Of a stretch of 64,000 nt of DNA, positions 62,353-64,000 are shown piece after piece. The translations under genes and the position numbers were made by a program. The DNA is taken from positions 203,548-267,547 of the forward strand of contig JAFRJC010000137.1 in the NCBI GenBank assembly GCA_017432445.1. The letters run 5' to 3'. A model generated the notes under the pieces. The model ran no database searches and had not been told where the DNA came from. It saw only the letters and a program-made list of their open reading frames with translations. Within the stretch, counting starts at the first letter, position 1. Each line of letters begins with the position of its first letter. Origin of the DNA: Eggerthellaceae bacterium (GTDB lineage Bacteria; Actinomycetota; Coriobacteriia; Coriobacteriales; Eggerthellaceae).

Positions 62353-62389
62353 GTTGGCTAAGAAAACCGTTGGCTAAATGGTTGGCTAA
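62353..62389. promoter_or_regulatory. Three arm-type repeats upstream of the integrase
   Basis: GTTGGCTAA occurs at 62353-62361, 62369-62377 and 62381-62389, in the same orientation. The same nonamer is found twice in each left-end copy (43247, 43258 and 47486, 47497), which fits integrase arm-binding sites. Confidence 0.65.
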
Positions 62390-62494
62390 AACGCCAATCC
62401 AGACCAAATTGGAATAAGAGAAAACAAATTGCGACCTGGGGATTTGTGTGCTAAAATCCATAATTGACCTCATATAACCAAGGGCGGAAGTATA

Positions 62495-62542
62495 GCCCTC
62501 TCAAGGCGGAGGTCGCCGGTTCGAATCCGGTCGGAGCTACCA
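62495..62542. repeat. Attachment core, copy 3 (right end of element B)
   Basis: This stretch is identical to the 3' half of tRNA-Glu from GCCCTCTC to the CCA (48 bases). The preceding sequence is element B, and the following sequence is no longer the element's left end. Confidence 0.92.
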
Positions 62543-62550
62543 GGAAATCC

Positions 62551-62573
62551 AAATCCCCGCCAGGGGGATTTTT
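62551..62573 (+). terminator. Displaced original tRNA-Glu terminator
   Basis: AAATCCCC (62551-62558) pairs with GGGGATTT (62564-62571), followed by a T-run. It directly follows the third attachment core, as a tRNA terminator would follow the intact gene. Confidence 0.65.
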
Positions 62574-62654
62574 GATTTCCGCTATTCGATCGGATGAGAA
62601 CCGGAGGTTCGACTACGGCGGTACGCTGGAAGCGCACCGCCGGCTGCGGCGAGG

Positions 62655-62715
62655 GTCAAGGCTGCCGCGAAGCGGTCGAGCGGAATTCGCGGAGCTAATT
62701 CCGCGTAGCCTTGAC
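62655..62715. repeat. Palindromic scar between two attachment sequences
   Basis: GTCAAGGCT (62655-62663) and AGCCTTGAC (62707-62715) enclose CGGAATT (62681-62687) and AATTCCG (62697-62703). It lies in the 180 bases between the third core and the 21-base core fragment and has no coding content. Confidence 0.55.
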
Positions 62716-62720
62716 GCGAG

Positions 62721-62816
62721 CGAATCCGGTCGGAGCTACCAAATACCCAGGTCAGAGCTTCGTGCTTCTGGCTTTTTTCTTGACTGGAGGTGCCGGTCAA
62801 GAATCAGTCAAGAATC
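62721..62816. other. Fourth partial attachment site and putative left end of a third element
   Basis: CGAATCCGGTCGGAGCTACC plus A (62721-62741) matches the tRNA 3' end. A terminator-like hairpin follows, then two copies of GTCAAGAATC (62796-62805 and 62807-62816), 11 bases apart, in the same geometry as element B's left arms but with another sequence. Confidence 0.6.
62747..62780 (+). terminator. Terminator-like hairpin at the third element's left end
   Basis: CCAG...AGAGC/GTGCT...CTGG (62747-62771) is followed by CTTTTTTCT. Its layout mirrors the hairpins at 43187 and 47427. Confidence 0.6.
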
Positions 62817-62880
62817 GTTTCTGGTTCTGCTCCGACAGCAACGCTTTCACTCGCTGGCAATTCCTCCAAATGCCATTCCG

Positions 62881-63477
62881 TTATCCATTGATATCGGGCG
62901 TCGCGTCTATTTCGTCGGGCAATTTTTCGATGACGTCCTGCAGGTGTCGCGATTCTTCGAGCGTCCTCATGGTCGCCAAGTGGGGCTCCGCATAGATTCC
63001 TTTCCAGAAATGCTCCTCGTATTCGGGACGGCACTCGAATGCGAGGGAGGGCTCTTCCGTGGAAAAGAGGGTATGAACGCCCGGTTTATTCCCCCTCGCA
63101 TCGAGCTTTATCCATTTGCCGTTAATGTGAACAGCGTTGAACGCGTGAACGCAGTATCCCATGGAATCGTCGTCGGCGAGTGTGATCCGTTGGAAGCAGA
63201 AGCCTGCCGGTATACCCTGCGAGCGCAACAGCGCTGCGAGGAGGTTCGCCTTGGCGTGGCAGATGCCCGTCCTGTGCTTAAGGACGTCGGAGGCCCTTGC
63301 TGTAATCACCGTAGCGCCGCAGTCGAAGGAATGGGGTATCTCGTCGCGCACGAATTCGAAGGCAACCCTGGCTTTTTCGATATCGCTCATGCCGTCCGAA
63401 AGCAACTCGGAGGCTAGCGCTTGGACATTATCGGCGTCGAAGTCGATATATTCGCTGGCTGCTAGGAATTTGTCCAT
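62881..63477 (-). CDS. Transglutaminase-like cysteine peptidase-fold protein
   Basis: This 198-residue protein has the transglutaminase-core triad: Cys in RTGICHAKANLLAALLRSQGIPAGF, His in YCVHAFNAVHINGKW, and Asp in KLDARGN. There is no signal peptide, so it should be cytoplasmic. Family members cleave or crosslink proteins, and many bacterial ones have unknown targets. It ends 65 bases past the arm-like repeats at 62816. It is followed upstream on the same strand by the RHH antitoxin gene, from which it is separated by 39 bases. Confidence 0.75.
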   Translation of the reverse strand: MDKFLAASEYIDFDADNVQALASELLSDGMSDIEKARVAFEFVRDEIPHSFDCGATVITARASDVLKHRTGICHAKANLLAALLRSQGIPAGFCFQRITLADDDSMGYCVHAFNAVHINGKWIKLDARGNKPGVHTLFSTEEPSLAFECRPEYEEHFWKGIYAEPHLATMRTLEESRHLQDVIEKLPDEIDATPDING

Positions 63478-63516
63478 AGTATCTCCGTCATCGTTGTGCG
63501 AGGAGCTGAGATGTAC

Positions 63517-63807
63517 TTACCCGGCGGTGGCAAGAACGCGGGCGGCTTTCTCCAACGCGGCCTCGCGCATGAAGGTGGATTTCTTCACGCCCGAAATTTC
63601 GGCAGCCTTCTCGATCATCTCGGCTCCGGACCGGGGGCACTTGAAGGAGAGGTTCGCGTTGGGTTCGTTCGAGAGTCTGGGCCTGCCGGCGCGCAGCTCG
63701 ACGAGCTGGCCCTTCCAGGTGCCATCCTCCCATTCTTTCGCCCTCTCTTCGATCTCCTCGTCGGTCAGGACGTATCCGTTTGCAAGTTTGTATTCGGCCA
63801 TAGTCAT
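63517..63807 (-). CDS. RHH-type antitoxin-like protein
   Basis: The ATG at 63807 with AAGGAG upstream gives 96 residues. ANLSFKCPRSGAEMIEKAAEISGVKKSTFMREAALEKA is a ribbon-helix-helix pattern as in DUF1778/CopG-type antitoxins. Its start overlaps the stop of the upstream partial frame (ATGA), which is typical for toxin-antitoxin pairs with the toxin first. Confidence 0.65.
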   Translation of the reverse strand: MTMAEYKLANGYVLTDEEIEERAKEWEDGTWKGQLVELRAGRPRLSNEPNANLSFKCPRSGAEMIEKAAEISGVKKSTFMREAALEKAARVLATAG

Positions 63808-64000
63808 CGTCTCCTTGCGTCCTCGACTTCGTTGCGTGTCCGCTTGGAAAGCGGCGTGTTCGCATGGTAGATGAGCCATCTGTCCACGGTGGGAACTCCC
63901 ACCATCTCGATTTCCCTGCCGTTCGAGTCGGCCCCGATCCATAGGTACTCGGGGAAATTCGGGCTATCTGGGCGAAGCGCCTCGTAGTAGGTATTCTCCC
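63804..64000 (-). CDS. Putative toxin (partial at window end)
   Basis: The frame is open to the window edge on the minus strand and ends at the TGA overlapping the antitoxin ATG. The visible ~65 C-terminal residues (GADSNGREIEMVGVPTVDRWLIYHANTPLSKRTR) resemble the small toxins with a terminal VIHAMP-like motif that pair with CopG-type antitoxins. The N-terminus lies beyond the window, so the family is not certain. Confidence 0.5.
   Translation of the reverse strand, partial: ENTYYEALRPDSPNFPEYLWIGADSNGREIEMVGVPTVDRWLIYHANTPLSKRTRNEVEDARRR

Larger units (their letters stand above)
47421..62542 (+). mobile_element. Element B: integrative mobilizable element with a defence cargo
   Basis: It runs from the core copy at 47374-47420 to the one at 62495-62542. 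It encodes a tyrosine integrase at the right end with three arm-like repeats next to it, an AlpA-like HTH protein, a RepA-like ATPase, MobC and a MobP-type relaxase. No type IV secretion or coupling protein is present, so transfer would need a helper. The cargo is UDG-like, Thoeris-like, RloAB-like and AbiE genes. Confidence 0.8.

Noticed and set aside
47421..62542. Calling element B a self-transmissible ICE or a prophage
   Set aside because: No type IV secretion, coupling protein, capsid, tail or terminase gene is present; only relaxase and MobC are.

Overview
The window reads as a piece of chromosome from a moderately high-GC anaerobic actinobacterium, most likely of the class Coriobacteriia (family Eggerthellaceae). 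This placement is inference. It rests on the overall gene set, on secreted proteins with Big2 or Lys-rich beta repeats, on an AtpF carrying a signal-peptide-like N-terminus, and on unlinked housekeeping genes packed as short operons. No rRNA is present to settle it.

Positions 1-43100 are core genome. In order they hold a GH2 glycosidase (5' end missing), a radical-SAM/DUF4130 DNA-metabolism pair, a HAD phosphatase, a winged-helix regulator, a secreted C39-like protein, a PurF-type protein that lacks the catalytic Cys, a subtilase, a lipoprotein, a membrane Ser/Thr kinase, pyridoxamine kinase, serS, an aminotransferase, ddl, a YtxH/PRC-barrel/VTT/TM2 envelope cluster, a class I aldolase, two FAD proteins, a TsaC-like protein, glpK with a monoacylglycerol-lipase-like hydrolase, rpiB, a dCMP-deaminase-like gene, the complete F1Fo ATP synthase operon (atpB-E-F-H-A-G-D-C with an upstream small membrane gene), rnpB, a thiN-like gene and a YfcE-type phosphodiesterase. 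The gaps between these genes contain several large nested inverted repeats.

Positions 43004-43180 encode tRNA-Gln(CTG) and tRNA-Glu(CTC). The 3' half of tRNA-Glu is an integration hot spot. The same roughly 46-bp core recurs at 47374 and 62495, and a 21-bp piece recurs at 62721, so at least two and probably three elements are stacked there. Element A (about 43181-47420) has no integrase. It carries a PucR-type regulator diverging from an operon for a URO-D/MtaA-like methyltransferase, a CobW GTPase and a His-rich small protein. Element B (about 47421-62542) is an integrative mobilizable element. It has a tyrosine integrase, an AlpA-like DNA-binding protein, a RepA-like ATPase, MobC and a MobP-type relaxase, but no type IV secretion genes.

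Element B's cargo is mainly defence-like: a uracil-DNA-glycosylase homologue, a TIR plus 2TM-macro-like pair that matches type II Thoeris, a divergently transcribed RloA/RloB (AbiL-like) pair, and an AbiE toxin-antitoxin pair next to the integrase. Beyond 62542 lie a displaced tRNA terminator, a palindromic scar and what looks like the left end of a third element with different arm-type repeats. A transglutaminase-like gene and an RHH antitoxin with its putative toxin, cut by the window end, follow.
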